Assembly: GCF_965227505.1 (NCBI RefSeq)
Contig: NZ_OZ245757.1
Coordinates: forward strand, 1,736,001 to 1,800,000
Direction of reading: 5' to 3'
DNA: 64,000 bases
From: Pelagibius sp965227505
GTDB taxonomy: Bacteria > Pseudomonadota > Alphaproteobacteria > Kiloniellales > Kiloniellaceae
Part shown: piece by piece, positions 8,299 to 16,226 of the stretch
Position numbering within the stretch: the stretch's first letter is position 1
Layout: each line of letters starts with the position of its first letter
Position numbers and translations under genes: made by a program
Notes under the pieces: generated by a model
Told to the model about the DNA's origin: nothing
What the model saw: only the letters and a program-made list of their open reading frames with translations
Database searches by the model: none

Positions 8299-9063
8299 AT
8301 GTCGTTGTTCAGCCTTGAGGGCCGCACAGCCCTGGTCACCGGGGCCAGCCGCGGGATCGGCCGGGCCCTTGCCATCGGCCTGGCGGACGCCGGCGCCGAT
8401 CTGGTCCTTGCCGCCCGCTCGGAAGACGCCTTGCAGGGCACAGCTGCAGCGGTGCGCGCTCACGGCCGCCAGGCGCAAGTCTTTGCAGCAGATGTCTCGG
8501 ACCCCGAAAACATCAGCGCGCTCTTCCGGCAGATGGATGACGCCGGCCTGCGGGCCGATGTCCTGATCAACAACGCCGGCATGGAAGAGGTGCGGGCCTC
8601 CGTCGATGTCGACGAAGCGCTCTGGAACCGCATCCTCGACACCAACCTGAAGGGCGCCTTCTTTGTCGCACGGCACTTCGCGGAGCGCCTGCTGACGGCC
8701 GGCCTTTCAGGCTCCATCGTCAACACCTGTTCGCTCACCTCGGCCGTCGGCGTGCCGACAGCGGTGCCCTACACCGCATCCAAGACCGGGCTGCTCGGCA
8801 TGACCCGGGCCCTCAGCAGCGAGTGGTCGCCCAGGGGTATCCGCGTCAACGGCATCGGCCCCGGCTACTTCCGCACCGAACTGACGGAGGTTTTCTATCA
8901 GGACGAGGCCTGGCGCGCGGCCATGCTGACGAAGATCCCCATGGGACGCTTCGGCGAGCTGGACGACCTGGTGGGCGCCTGCGTTTTTCTGACCGCGCCG
9001 GCCTCGGCCTACGTCACCGGACAGTTGGTCTTCGTCGATGGCGGCTATCTGGCGTCGATCTGA
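8299..9063 (+). CDS. Short-chain dehydrogenase/reductase (gluconate/sugar-type)
   Basis: 254 residues. TGASRGIG (14-21) binds NAD(P), NNAG is at 91-94, and N116, S145, Y158 and K162 form the catalytic tetrad. The C-terminal 'SAYVTGQLVFVDGGYLAS' resembles gluconate 5-dehydrogenase and sugar SDRs. It stands 96 bp downstream of the LacI gene and could be co-transcribed with it. A run of seven G (8281-8288 region) just upstream may serve as ribosome-binding site. It is clearly different from the SDR at 6265. Confidence 0.88.
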   Translation: MSLFSLEGRTALVTGASRGIGRALAIGLADAGADLVLAARSEDALQGTAAAVRAHGRQAQVFAADVSDPENISALFRQMDDAGLRADVLINNAGMEEVRASVDVDEALWNRILDTNLKGAFFVARHFAERLLTAGLSGSIVNTCSLTSAVGVPTAVPYTASKTGLLGMTRALSSEWSPRGIRVNGIGPGYFRTELTEVFYQDEAWRAAMLTKIPMGRFGELDDLVGACVFLTAPASAYVTGQLVFVDGGYLASI

Positions 9064-9192
9064 CGGCGCCTTCGCCGGGTTGCAGCGCGCCGCTTCTCTG
9101 GGGCGATAGAGACAGCGACCGCACAACTCTACGCAGTGATTCTGTGCCGCAGCTTGTTCGCTTGAAAACAACCAGCGGGCAAGAGTCCGCAA

Positions 9193-9214
9193 GTTGTATA
9201 TACAACACTTGACA
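9193..9214 (+). promoter_or_regulatory. Palindromic operator next to a consensus -35 box
   Basis: GTTGTATATACAAC (9193-9206) is a perfect 14-bp palindrome of the kind bound by GntR-family regulators. It is followed at 9209-9214 by TTGACA, a consensus -35 hexamer. No good -10 follows at 17 bp. It lies in the 215-bp gap upstream of the first ABC operon. No GntR gene is seen in the window, so the binding factor is unknown. Confidence 0.5.
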
Positions 9215-9278
9215 GCCGAAGGGGTGCCTGCAACGGTTTTGCCTCTCGCAAAAAAGTGAGCTTCTGGAAGGCAGGGAA

Positions 9279-10391
9279 GTGGCCGCACAAGCCTGCATGG
9301 TCGAGATCCGTGACGTCTCGAAAGCCTTTGGTGACGTCCTTGCCGTCGACGACGCTTCCTTGACGCTGCCCAAAGGCGAGTTCCTCACCATCCTCGGGCC
9401 AAGTGGTTGCGGCAAGACCACGCTGCTGCGCATGATCGCCGGCTTCATCCGTCCGAACGCGGGCGAGATTCTGATCAACGGCGCGGCCGTCGACAACGTG
9501 CCGCCCTACCGGCGCTCCATTGGCATGGTCTTTCAGCGCCTCGCGCTGTTTCCTCATATGACCGCCGCCCAGAACGTCGCCTACCCGCTGAAGATGCGCG
9601 GCTTCGACCCGGCGACGATTCCCGACCGTGTCTCCGAGTACCTGCGGCTGGTGCGGCTGGACGGCTTCGAGAAGCGGCGCCTGCAGGAACTGAGCGGCGG
9701 ACAGCAGCAGCGCGTCGCCATCGCCCGGGCGCTCTCGTTCAGCCCCGATCTGCTGCTGCTCGACGAGCCGCTTTCGGCGCTCGACAAGAAACTGCGCGAA
9801 GAGATGCAGTTGGAGTTCCGCCGCATCCAGCAGGAACTGGGCGTCACCACCATCAACGTCACTCACGACCAGCGCGAGGCGCTGGTGATGTCGGACCAGA
9901 TCGTGGTGATGAGCGAGGGCCGCATTCAGCAGTCCGACAGCCCGGAGGCGGTCTACCGCGCACCCTCCAACCGCTTCGTTGCCAATTTCATCGGCCTCAC
10001 CGCCATGTTCAAGGGTGCGGTGGAAGCCAGCGGCGACGGCGGCATCCTGGTGCGCGTCGGCGATACGGCGCTGAAGGCCCGCGCACAAGGGGAACTGGGC
10101 AACGGCACCCCCGTCGACTGTGCGCTCAGGGCCGAGCAGGTGCGCATCCTGGACGACCCTGCGAACGGCGAAGCGGCCGTTTTCGAGAACGTGGTGACCG
10201 GGGAGGTGCGTCAGCGGATCTTCGAAGGCGACCGCATGGTCTACGAGATCTCCGTGCCGGCCCTGGCTAACGCCGTGCTCTTCGCCTTCGACCACGACCC
10301 CCTGCACCATGCCGAGCACCGGCCGCAGAGCCAGGTGACGCTCGGCTGGAACGCCCGCGACTTCTTTGCCTTTCCCAGCGATCGAACCTGA
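9279..10391 (+). CDS. Spermidine/putrescine-type ABC transporter ATPase (system 1)
   Basis: 370 residues. Walker A GPSGCGKTT, signature LSGGQQQR, Walker B LLLLDEP, H-loop VTHDQ, then a C-terminal TOBE-type regulatory domain from about 245. It energises the importer completed by the next three genes. The GTG at 9279 is taken as start because GGAAGG precedes it by 7 nt. An ATG at 9297 (MVEIRDVS) has no Shine-Dalgarno. It opens the 15-kb plus-strand block. Gene order here is ATPase first, unlike system 2. Confidence 0.92.
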   Translation: MAAQACMVEIRDVSKAFGDVLAVDDASLTLPKGEFLTILGPSGCGKTTLLRMIAGFIRPNAGEILINGAAVDNVPPYRRSIGMVFQRLALFPHMTAAQNVAYPLKMRGFDPATIPDRVSEYLRLVRLDGFEKRRLQELSGGQQQRVAIARALSFSPDLLLLDEPLSALDKKLREEMQLEFRRIQQELGVTTINVTHDQREALVMSDQIVVMSEGRIQQSDSPEAVYRAPSNRFVANFIGLTAMFKGAVEASGDGGILVRVGDTALKARAQGELGNGTPVDCALRAEQVRILDDPANGEAAVFENVVTGEVRQRIFEGDRMVYEISVPALANAVLFAFDHDPLHHAEHRPQSQVTLGWNARDFFAFPSDRT

Positions 10392-10438
10392 TCGTCTGGT
10401 CAACCAATAACGGAGTGAACGAGAAGAAGGAGGCTCTC

Positions 10439-11542
10439 ATGTCGGATAACCGTGACCCATTCAGGCTGAACCGCCGGCGCTTTCTCAAGGGCTCGGCCCT
10501 GGCGACCGGCGCCCTCGCGATGCCGCAGTTCGCCTTCGCGGACGGCCACACGAAAAAACCCGGCGAGCTTATCGTGCGCGCCTGGGGCGGCGCCTGGGGC
10601 GAATCCCTGCAGGCCGGCGTTGCCGACCCCTTCACCGAGGCGACCGGCATTCCGGTCAGGCTCGACTTCACGGAGGACAACGAGATCAAGCCCAAGATCT
10701 GGGCTGCCGTCGATCAGGGCCGCGTGCCGCCGATCCACGTCAACTGGGACACGACGACCAACGCCACCATCTCTGCGCTGCGCGGCGTCACTGTCGACCT
10801 CGGCGACCTCAAGGGCCTGGACGGCCTGCTGTCCATCGCCAAGCCGACCGGCATCGACGGCTGGCCGCTGGTCAACACCTACTCCTATGTCTATGTCTGC
10901 GCCTATCGGCCGGAGGCCTTTCCGGACGGCCCGCCCGAGTCCTGGCGTGTCATGCTGGACCCGAAGTTCAAGGGACGCGTGGCGCTCTACGACGACGGCA
11001 TCGGCTTCAACCCCATCGCCGTCATCGCCGGCGGCGGCAGCATGTCGGACATCCCCGACAACATGGAGCCCGGCTATCAGTTCTACCGCGACCTGAAGAA
11101 GAACGAGCCGCTGCTGGGCGAGGATGCCGACTTCACAACCTGGTTCCAGAACGGTGAGATCGACATCGCCTGCACCATCTCGGTGAACGCCCGCGCGGCG
11201 AAGCAGAAGGGCATCAACGTCGAGTGGACCGTGCCCAAGGAAGGCTGCAAGGTCGATACCGACGGTCTTTGGATTCCCAAAGGCCTGCCGGCCAACGAGG
11301 AGTACTGGTCCAAGCGCTTCATCGAGTTCGCGATCACCCGCGAAGCGCAGGAGAAGTGGTGCTCGCTGCTGGGCCTGCCGCCGGTCTATCCGGGTCTCGA
11401 GCCGCCGGCCGATCTGGCCGGCGATCCGGCCTATCCGACGGCCCCCGCCGACTTCGAGAAGCTGGTCAGCGTGCCCTCGCCGGTCCTCGTGGAGAACCAG
11501 CCAATCTGGTTCGCCAAATTCAGCGAGATCATGCAGGGCTGA
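10439..11542 (+). CDS. PotD-type ABC substrate-binding protein, Tat-exported (system 1)
   Basis: 367 residues. The N-terminus has a twin-arginine signal (NRRRFLKGSALATGALAMPQ), so it is folded before export to the periplasm. 'LIVRAWGGAWGESLQAGVADPF' begins the bilobed binding fold of the PotD/PotF superfamily. The ATG at 10439 follows AAGAAGGAGG with good spacing. An upstream in-frame GTG at 10415 would add residues ahead of the Tat motif and is rejected. Ligand unknown. Polyamines, opines or amino-acid conjugates all use this family. Confidence 0.92.
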   Translation: MSDNRDPFRLNRRRFLKGSALATGALAMPQFAFADGHTKKPGELIVRAWGGAWGESLQAGVADPFTEATGIPVRLDFTEDNEIKPKIWAAVDQGRVPPIHVNWDTTTNATISALRGVTVDLGDLKGLDGLLSIAKPTGIDGWPLVNTYSYVYVCAYRPEAFPDGPPESWRVMLDPKFKGRVALYDDGIGFNPIAVIAGGGSMSDIPDNMEPGYQFYRDLKKNEPLLGEDADFTTWFQNGEIDIACTISVNARAAKQKGINVEWTVPKEGCKVDTDGLWIPKGLPANEEYWSKRFIEFAITREAQEKWCSLLGLPPVYPGLEPPADLAGDPAYPTAPADFEKLVSVPSPVLVENQPIWFAKFSEIMQG

Positions 11543-11550
11543 TGCCTATG

Positions 11551-11588
11551 GCGCGATCGGCCGGGATTCCGTCCCGCGCCGGTCGCGC
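11551..11588 (+). terminator. Hairpin after binding-protein gene (system 1)
   Basis: GCGCGATCGGCCGGGA (11551-11566) pairs with 11572-11588 with one mismatch and one bulge over a 5-nt loop (TTCCG). It is placed right after the binding-protein stop and before the permease gene, as in many ABC operons where it favours higher binding-protein mRNA. Confidence 0.55.
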
Positions 11589-11615
11589 AAACCTCCGGGG
11601 AGAGCAGAGCAAGAG

Positions 11616-12563
11616 ATGGCCGATACCGCCGCGGGTGGCAAACCGCTGTCATGGCGCCTGATCGACGGCGTCGACCGCCTGGTCGCGACCGCCTGGCCGC
11701 GCGGTCTGCATGGCATGAACGGCTATCTCTTCCTGTTCCCCGCGGTCGCGCTGGTCTTCATCCTGGTCGTCGGTCTCGGCTACATGCTCGAGTACAGCCT
11801 GCACGAGCTGGACCTCGCCACCTATCGCCTGAAGGAGGCCTACAGCCTCACCAACTATCAGACCTTCTTCGAGCGGCCCGTCTATCTCCGCGTGCTTTGG
11901 CGCAGCCTGCTGGCCGCCGCCATCGTCACCCTGATCACGCTCGTTCTGGCATTCCCCTACGCCTATCTCATGGTCCGCACAGCCTCGGCTGCGACGCGCA
12001 AGTTTCTGCTCGTCGCGCTCTTCCTGCCGTTCTTCATCGGCCAGGTGGTGCGCGCTTACGGCTGGCTGATCATCCTCGGTAAGGAAGGACTGCTGAACAG
12101 TGTCGTCACCGGCATCGGCCTGCCGCCCCTGGACCTGATCTACAACTACCCGGCCGTGATCTTGGGCCTGGTGCAGTACATGCTGCCCTTCGCCGTGCTG
12201 CTGCTCACGCCCGCCGTGGCCGCGATCGGCGAAGACATCGAGCTGGCCTCCGAAAGCCTTGGTGCTACCTGGATCGGCACTTTCCGCCATGTGGTCCTTC
12301 CCATGGCCAAGCCCGGGATCATCGGTGCCGCCATCGTCGTCTTCACCCTGACCCTGACCGACTTCGCGATGCCGGAGATTCTCGGCGGCGGCACCTCCGA
12401 CTTCATCGCCAATGCGATCTATGACAGCTATTTCCAGATCTCCAACATCGGCCTCGGCTCGGCGCTCTCCATCGTGCTGACCCTGGTGGGCAGCGCGCTG
12501 GTCGCCCTGATGCTGATGATCGCCGGCACCGGCACGCTGGGCTTCGCGGAGCGGAAGTCATGA
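11616..12563 (+). CDS. ABC transporter permease, PotB type (system 1)
   Basis: 315 residues with about six membrane helices. The EAA loop is seen as 'ESLGATWIGTFRHVVLPMAK', which docks onto the ATPase. A short cytoplasmic N-terminus of about 30 residues precedes the first helix. It overlaps the next permease by 4 nt (ATGA), so the two subunits are made together as a heterodimer. Confidence 0.92.
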   Translation: MADTAAGGKPLSWRLIDGVDRLVATAWPRGLHGMNGYLFLFPAVALVFILVVGLGYMLEYSLHELDLATYRLKEAYSLTNYQTFFERPVYLRVLWRSLLAAAIVTLITLVLAFPYAYLMVRTASAATRKFLLVALFLPFFIGQVVRAYGWLIILGKEGLLNSVVTGIGLPPLDLIYNYPAVILGLVQYMLPFAVLLLTPAVAAIGEDIELASESLGATWIGTFRHVVLPMAKPGIIGAAIVVFTLTLTDFAMPEILGGGTSDFIANAIYDSYFQISNIGLGSALSIVLTLVGSALVALMLMIAGTGTLGFAERKS

Positions 12564-13360
12564 GCGGAGGACGCTCCAAGGCGGTGGTGCTCTGGGGGCT
12601 GACGGTCTTCAGCCTCATTCTTTTGAGCTTTCCGACCCTGATCATCATCGGCGCTTCCTTCACGGCGGGCGACATCATCCGCTTTCCGCCGGAAGGCTTC
12701 TCCCTGCGCTGGTACGAACGGCTCTGGCAGCTCGACAGTTTCAAGGACGCGCTGCTGCGCACCTTTTATGTCTCCATCGTCTGCACCCTGGTGTCGATCC
12801 CCGCCGGCACCCTGGCGGCCCTCGGCATCCTGCGCTACCGCATCCGCTTCCGCCGCAGCCTGCAGGTCTATCTGCTGCTGCCTTTCACCATCCCGCTGGT
12901 GGTCTCCGGCCTCGGCATGCTGATCTTCTTCGGCGAGCTTCGCATCCTGGGCTCGCTCTGGCCGGTCGGCGTGGCACTCTGCGTGATCAACCTGCCCTTC
13001 ATGATCTGGGCGGTCAGCGCCTCGGCTAATGCCTTGGACTCAGAGCTGGAGAACGCCGCGGCAAACTGCGGCGCGCCGCCGGTGGTGGTCTTTTTCACCG
13101 TCACGTTGCCGGCCGTGATGCCCGGCGTGATCACCGGCGCCCTGCTGATGTTCATCCTCGCCTTCAACGAGTTCCTGGTCAGCCTCTTCCTCGTCGACTC
13201 GCGGATCGTCACCCTGCCGGTGCAGATCTACAATTCGATCCGCAGCGTCATCACTCCTGACCTGGCGGCGGTCTCCGTCGTCTATATCCTGATCGCCGTG
13301 CTGGCGGTCTGGCTGCTGGACCGCCTGGTCGGGCTCGAGATTTTCCTGCGCTCAAAGTGA
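12560..13360 (+). CDS. ABC transporter permease, PotC type (system 1)
   Basis: 266 residues, six helices, EAA loop 'ENAAANCGAPPVVVFFTVTL'. In that loop the usual EAA-x3-G reads NAAANCG, still recognisable. It is the second membrane subunit of system 1. The HisD-like gene starts 17 nt after its stop, so that enzyme is very probably in the same transcript and acts on the imported compound. Confidence 0.92.
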   Translation: MSGGRSKAVVLWGLTVFSLILLSFPTLIIIGASFTAGDIIRFPPEGFSLRWYERLWQLDSFKDALLRTFYVSIVCTLVSIPAGTLAALGILRYRIRFRRSLQVYLLLPFTIPLVVSGLGMLIFFGELRILGSLWPVGVALCVINLPFMIWAVSASANALDSELENAAANCGAPPVVVFFTVTLPAVMPGVITGALLMFILAFNEFLVSLFLVDSRIVTLPVQIYNSIRSVITPDLAAVSVVYILIAVLAVWLLDRLVGLEIFLRSK

Positions 13361-13377
13361 ACCCGGAGTAAGACCCC

Positions 13378-14715
13378 TTGCCCAGCGATATCAGTTTTCA
13401 CAAGCTCTCCGACCTCAGCGCCGAGGCGCGCGCCGCGCTGCTGCTGCGCACGGAAGGTAACCTCGATCCCTATCTCGAAAAGGTCGGGCCGATCATCGCG
13501 GCGGTCGAGGCCGAAGGCGATGCCGCCCTCGCCCGCTTCGCGCGGGAGTTCGACAACAGCCCGGTCGCGCCCGATGCCATCGCCGCCAGCGAACGCGACT
13601 TCGACGAGGCCTTCGACACGCTCGACGATGAGATGATCGAGGTGCTCACCTTCGCCTGCGACAACGTGCGGCGCTTTCACGAAGCGCAGATGCCCGAGGA
13701 AATGTGGATGAAGGAGATGCACCCGGGCGTCTTCGCCGGCGACCGCATCGTTCCCATCGACAGCGTCGCCTGCTACGTGCCCCGCGGCAAGGGCGCCTTT
13801 CCCAGTGTGGTGATGATGACCGCCATTCCGGCCGTAGTGGCCGGCGTGCCGGAAGCGGTGATCATCACGCCGCCAGGCCCCGACGGCAAGGTCGATGCCG
13901 CCACGCTCGTCACCGCGCGGCTGGCGGGGATCGAGCGGGTCTATAAGTGCGGCGGCGCCCAGGGGGTGGCGGCGGTGGCCTACGGGACCGAAACCGTGCC
14001 GCGCTGCCTGAAAGTCGTCGGCCCCGGCAGTCCCTGGGTGGTGGCGGCCAAGCGCCTGCTCGCCGGGCGCATCGACCCCGGCGTTCCCGCCGGCCCGAGC
14101 GAGGCCATCATCCTGGCCGACAGCACCGCCAACGGCCGGGTCTGCGCGCTCGACTTGCTGATCGAGGCGGAGCACGGCTCCGACAGCTCGGCCTATCTGG
14201 TGACGGACTCCGCTGCGGTAGCAGAGGCGGCGCGGGACGCCATTCCGGACTTCTGGCAGGAAATGGGGGAACAGCGGGTCGGGTTCTCCTCCGACGTGCT
14301 CTGTGGGCCGCGCGGCGGCATCGTCCTGGCAGAGACCATGGACGACGCGATTGCCTTCGTGAACGACTACGCGCCGGAGCACCTGGAGATCCAGGCCAAG
14401 GACCCGCACCAGTACCTCGGCATGATCCGCAACGCTGGCGAGATTCTGATGGGCGAGCACACGCCGGTTTCCATCGGTAATTTCGTGCTCGGCCCCAACG
14501 CCGTGCTGCCGACCAACGCCGCGGCGCGCACCTGCTCGCCGCTCAGCGTCTTCGACTTCACCAAGCGGATCTCCATCGGCCACGTCACGAAGAAGGGCTA
14601 CGACCACCTCGCACCCTATGCCCTCAAGTTCGCCCGCTACGAAGGCTTCGATGCACACGGCAATGCACTTTCCGAGATGCGCAGCCAAGCCTTCGCCGCG
14701 GGCCGGTCGATCTGA
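13378..14715 (+). CDS. Histidinol-dehydrogenase-family NAD-dependent dehydrogenase, non-canonical active site
   Basis: 445 residues, full HisD length. 'GPGSPWVVAAKR' and 'PAGPSEAIILAD' are family motifs. Conserved catalytic E334-H335 (APEHL) and the Zn ligand equivalents H266 and H427 are present. Three positions differ from E. coli HisD as I recall it: the Q259 equivalent is E263, the D360 Zn ligand equivalent is N368 (SIGNF), and the H367 equivalent is A375 (PNAVLPT). It is therefore unlikely to make histidine. HisD paralogs such as HpsN oxidise other alcohols. It starts with TTG at 13378, 10 nt after CGGAG, and follows an ABC importer, suggesting action on that substrate. Confidence 0.85.
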   Translation: MPSDISFHKLSDLSAEARAALLLRTEGNLDPYLEKVGPIIAAVEAEGDAALARFAREFDNSPVAPDAIAASERDFDEAFDTLDDEMIEVLTFACDNVRRFHEAQMPEEMWMKEMHPGVFAGDRIVPIDSVACYVPRGKGAFPSVVMMTAIPAVVAGVPEAVIITPPGPDGKVDAATLVTARLAGIERVYKCGGAQGVAAVAYGTETVPRCLKVVGPGSPWVVAAKRLLAGRIDPGVPAGPSEAIILADSTANGRVCALDLLIEAEHGSDSSAYLVTDSAAVAEAARDAIPDFWQEMGEQRVGFSSDVLCGPRGGIVLAETMDDAIAFVNDYAPEHLEIQAKDPHQYLGMIRNAGEILMGEHTPVSIGNFVLGPNAVLPTNAAARTCSPLSVFDFTKRISIGHVTKKGYDHLAPYALKFARYEGFDAHGNALSEMRSQAFAAGRSI

Positions 14716-14805
14716 AGAAATGTCGCCTGAAGCAACCGTCACGCTTGGCATTCGACTCCGGCTTGCGGAGATGCTCATAATGGCATCCGACAAGAACGGA
14801 CAAGA

Positions 14806-16176
14806 ATGCTAGCAATTCTGCGCCACAAGACCTATCGGCGGTTGTTCTCCGCCCAGGTCCTCTCTCTGATCGGTACGGGCTTGATGACTCTGGCCCTGGC
14901 GATCCTTGCCTACGATCTTTCCGGCGCCAGCGCAGGTATGGTCGTCGGCACCATCCTGGCGCTGAAGATGATCGCCTATGTGGGCTTCGCGCCCCTGGCC
15001 AGCGCACTGGTTCAGCGCCTGCCCATCAAACCTCTGCTGGTCGCGCTCGACCTGCTGCGCGTGGCCCTTGTTCTGGCGCTGCCGTTCATCGACCAGGTCT
15101 GGCAAATCTACCTTATCGTCTTCGTGATCCAGCTCTGCTCTGCGGCTTTCACGCCGGCCTTCCAGAGCCTGATCCCCGAGGTTCTGCCGGAGGAGGAGGA
15201 TTATACCGCGGCGCTTTCTCTCTCCCGCTTTGCCTATGATGTCGAGACGCTGCTGAGCCCGCTCGTGGTCGGCCTGCTTCTGACCGTGATGGAGCCCGGG
15301 CTGCTGTTCTTTGGCACGGCGCTGGGGCTCGCCGGCTCGGCCGCGCTGGTGGTAATGGCGCGGCTGCCCGAGCGCTCGCGCGCCCTGACCCAGGAGTCGT
15401 TCCGGCGGCGGCTCACCAAGGGCTTTGCCATCTACGGCCGGACACCGCGCCTGCGGGCGCTCTTCGCGCTCAGCCTCGCCGTCGCCTGCAGTGGCGCCTG
15501 GGTCCTGGTGAATTCGGTGGTCTACGCCCATGAGGTCCTGGGCGGCAGCGAACAGACCTATACAGCCCTGCTGATGGCCTTCGGCGCCGGGTCGATGCTG
15601 GTCGCCCTCAGCCTGCCGCGCGTGCTTCACCGGCTCGCCCCCCGCGTTGTCATGGGCGGCGGCGGGCTACTGCTGGGCCTGGCCCCTCTGGCAATCCTCA
15701 CGGCGCCCGGCTTCACGGCCAGCCTGATCCTGTGGTTCGCCCTCGGTGCTGCGACCGCATCGGTGATGACCCCCGCCGGTCTGCTGCTGAAGCGCTCGGC
15801 GCGCCCTGCGGACCGGCCCGCGCTCTTCGCCACCCAGTTCTCGCTGTCTCATGCCGGCTGGCTGGTCTCCTACCCGCTGGCGGGCTGGCTCGGGCTGCAC
15901 CTGGGCCTGGAGCTGTCTTTCGTGGTCATGGCCTGTGGCGCGCTGGCGGCGGCCGGCGTGGCCTGGATCCTCTGGCCGGTCGAGGACGAGGCCGAGCGCT
16001 ACCATGTCCATCCCGCCTTGGACCACGAGCATATGCACGTCCACGACGAGCATCACCAGCACGAACACGAGGGCTGGGAGGGGCCGGAGCCCCACAGCCA
16101 TCCGCACCGCCATGCCAGCCATGGTCATCGTCATGTGTATTTGATCGACGACCATCATCCGGTCTGGTCGATGTAG
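14806..16176 (+). CDS. MFS efflux protein with His-rich tail (NreB-like metal exporter)
   Basis: 456 residues. About 12 membrane helices (1-400) belong to the major facilitator superfamily. The last 55 residues carry more than 20 histidines (for example HEHMHVHDEHHQHEHE). His-rich C-termini of this kind occur on NreB-type nickel exporters. It may export Ni, Co or Zn. It stands 90 bp after the HisD-like gene on the same strand, with no strong Shine-Dalgarno. Its link to the uptake operon, for instance supply or removal of metal for the HisD-like enzyme, is not evident. Confidence 0.82.
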   Translation: MLAILRHKTYRRLFSAQVLSLIGTGLMTLALAILAYDLSGASAGMVVGTILALKMIAYVGFAPLASALVQRLPIKPLLVALDLLRVALVLALPFIDQVWQIYLIVFVIQLCSAAFTPAFQSLIPEVLPEEEDYTAALSLSRFAYDVETLLSPLVVGLLLTVMEPGLLFFGTALGLAGSAALVVMARLPERSRALTQESFRRRLTKGFAIYGRTPRLRALFALSLAVACSGAWVLVNSVVYAHEVLGGSEQTYTALLMAFGAGSMLVALSLPRVLHRLAPRVVMGGGGLLLGLAPLAILTAPGFTASLILWFALGAATASVMTPAGLLLKRSARPADRPALFATQFSLSHAGWLVSYPLAGWLGLHLGLELSFVVMACGALAAAGVAWILWPVEDEAERYHVHPALDHEHMHVHDEHHQHEHEGWEGPEPHSHPHRHASHGHRHVYLIDDHHPVWSM

Positions 16177-16226
16177 GAACAAAGCCGCTGAAAGCGAACG
16201 ACAGCCGATACCCGGAACCTTAGGAG

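Noticed and set aside
13378..14715. Histidine-biosynthesis histidinol dehydrogenase (hisD)
   Set aside because: Key HisD residues are replaced (E263, N368, A375) and the gene is in a transporter operon. Sulfopropanediol dehydrogenase (HpsN) was also considered but could not be supported.
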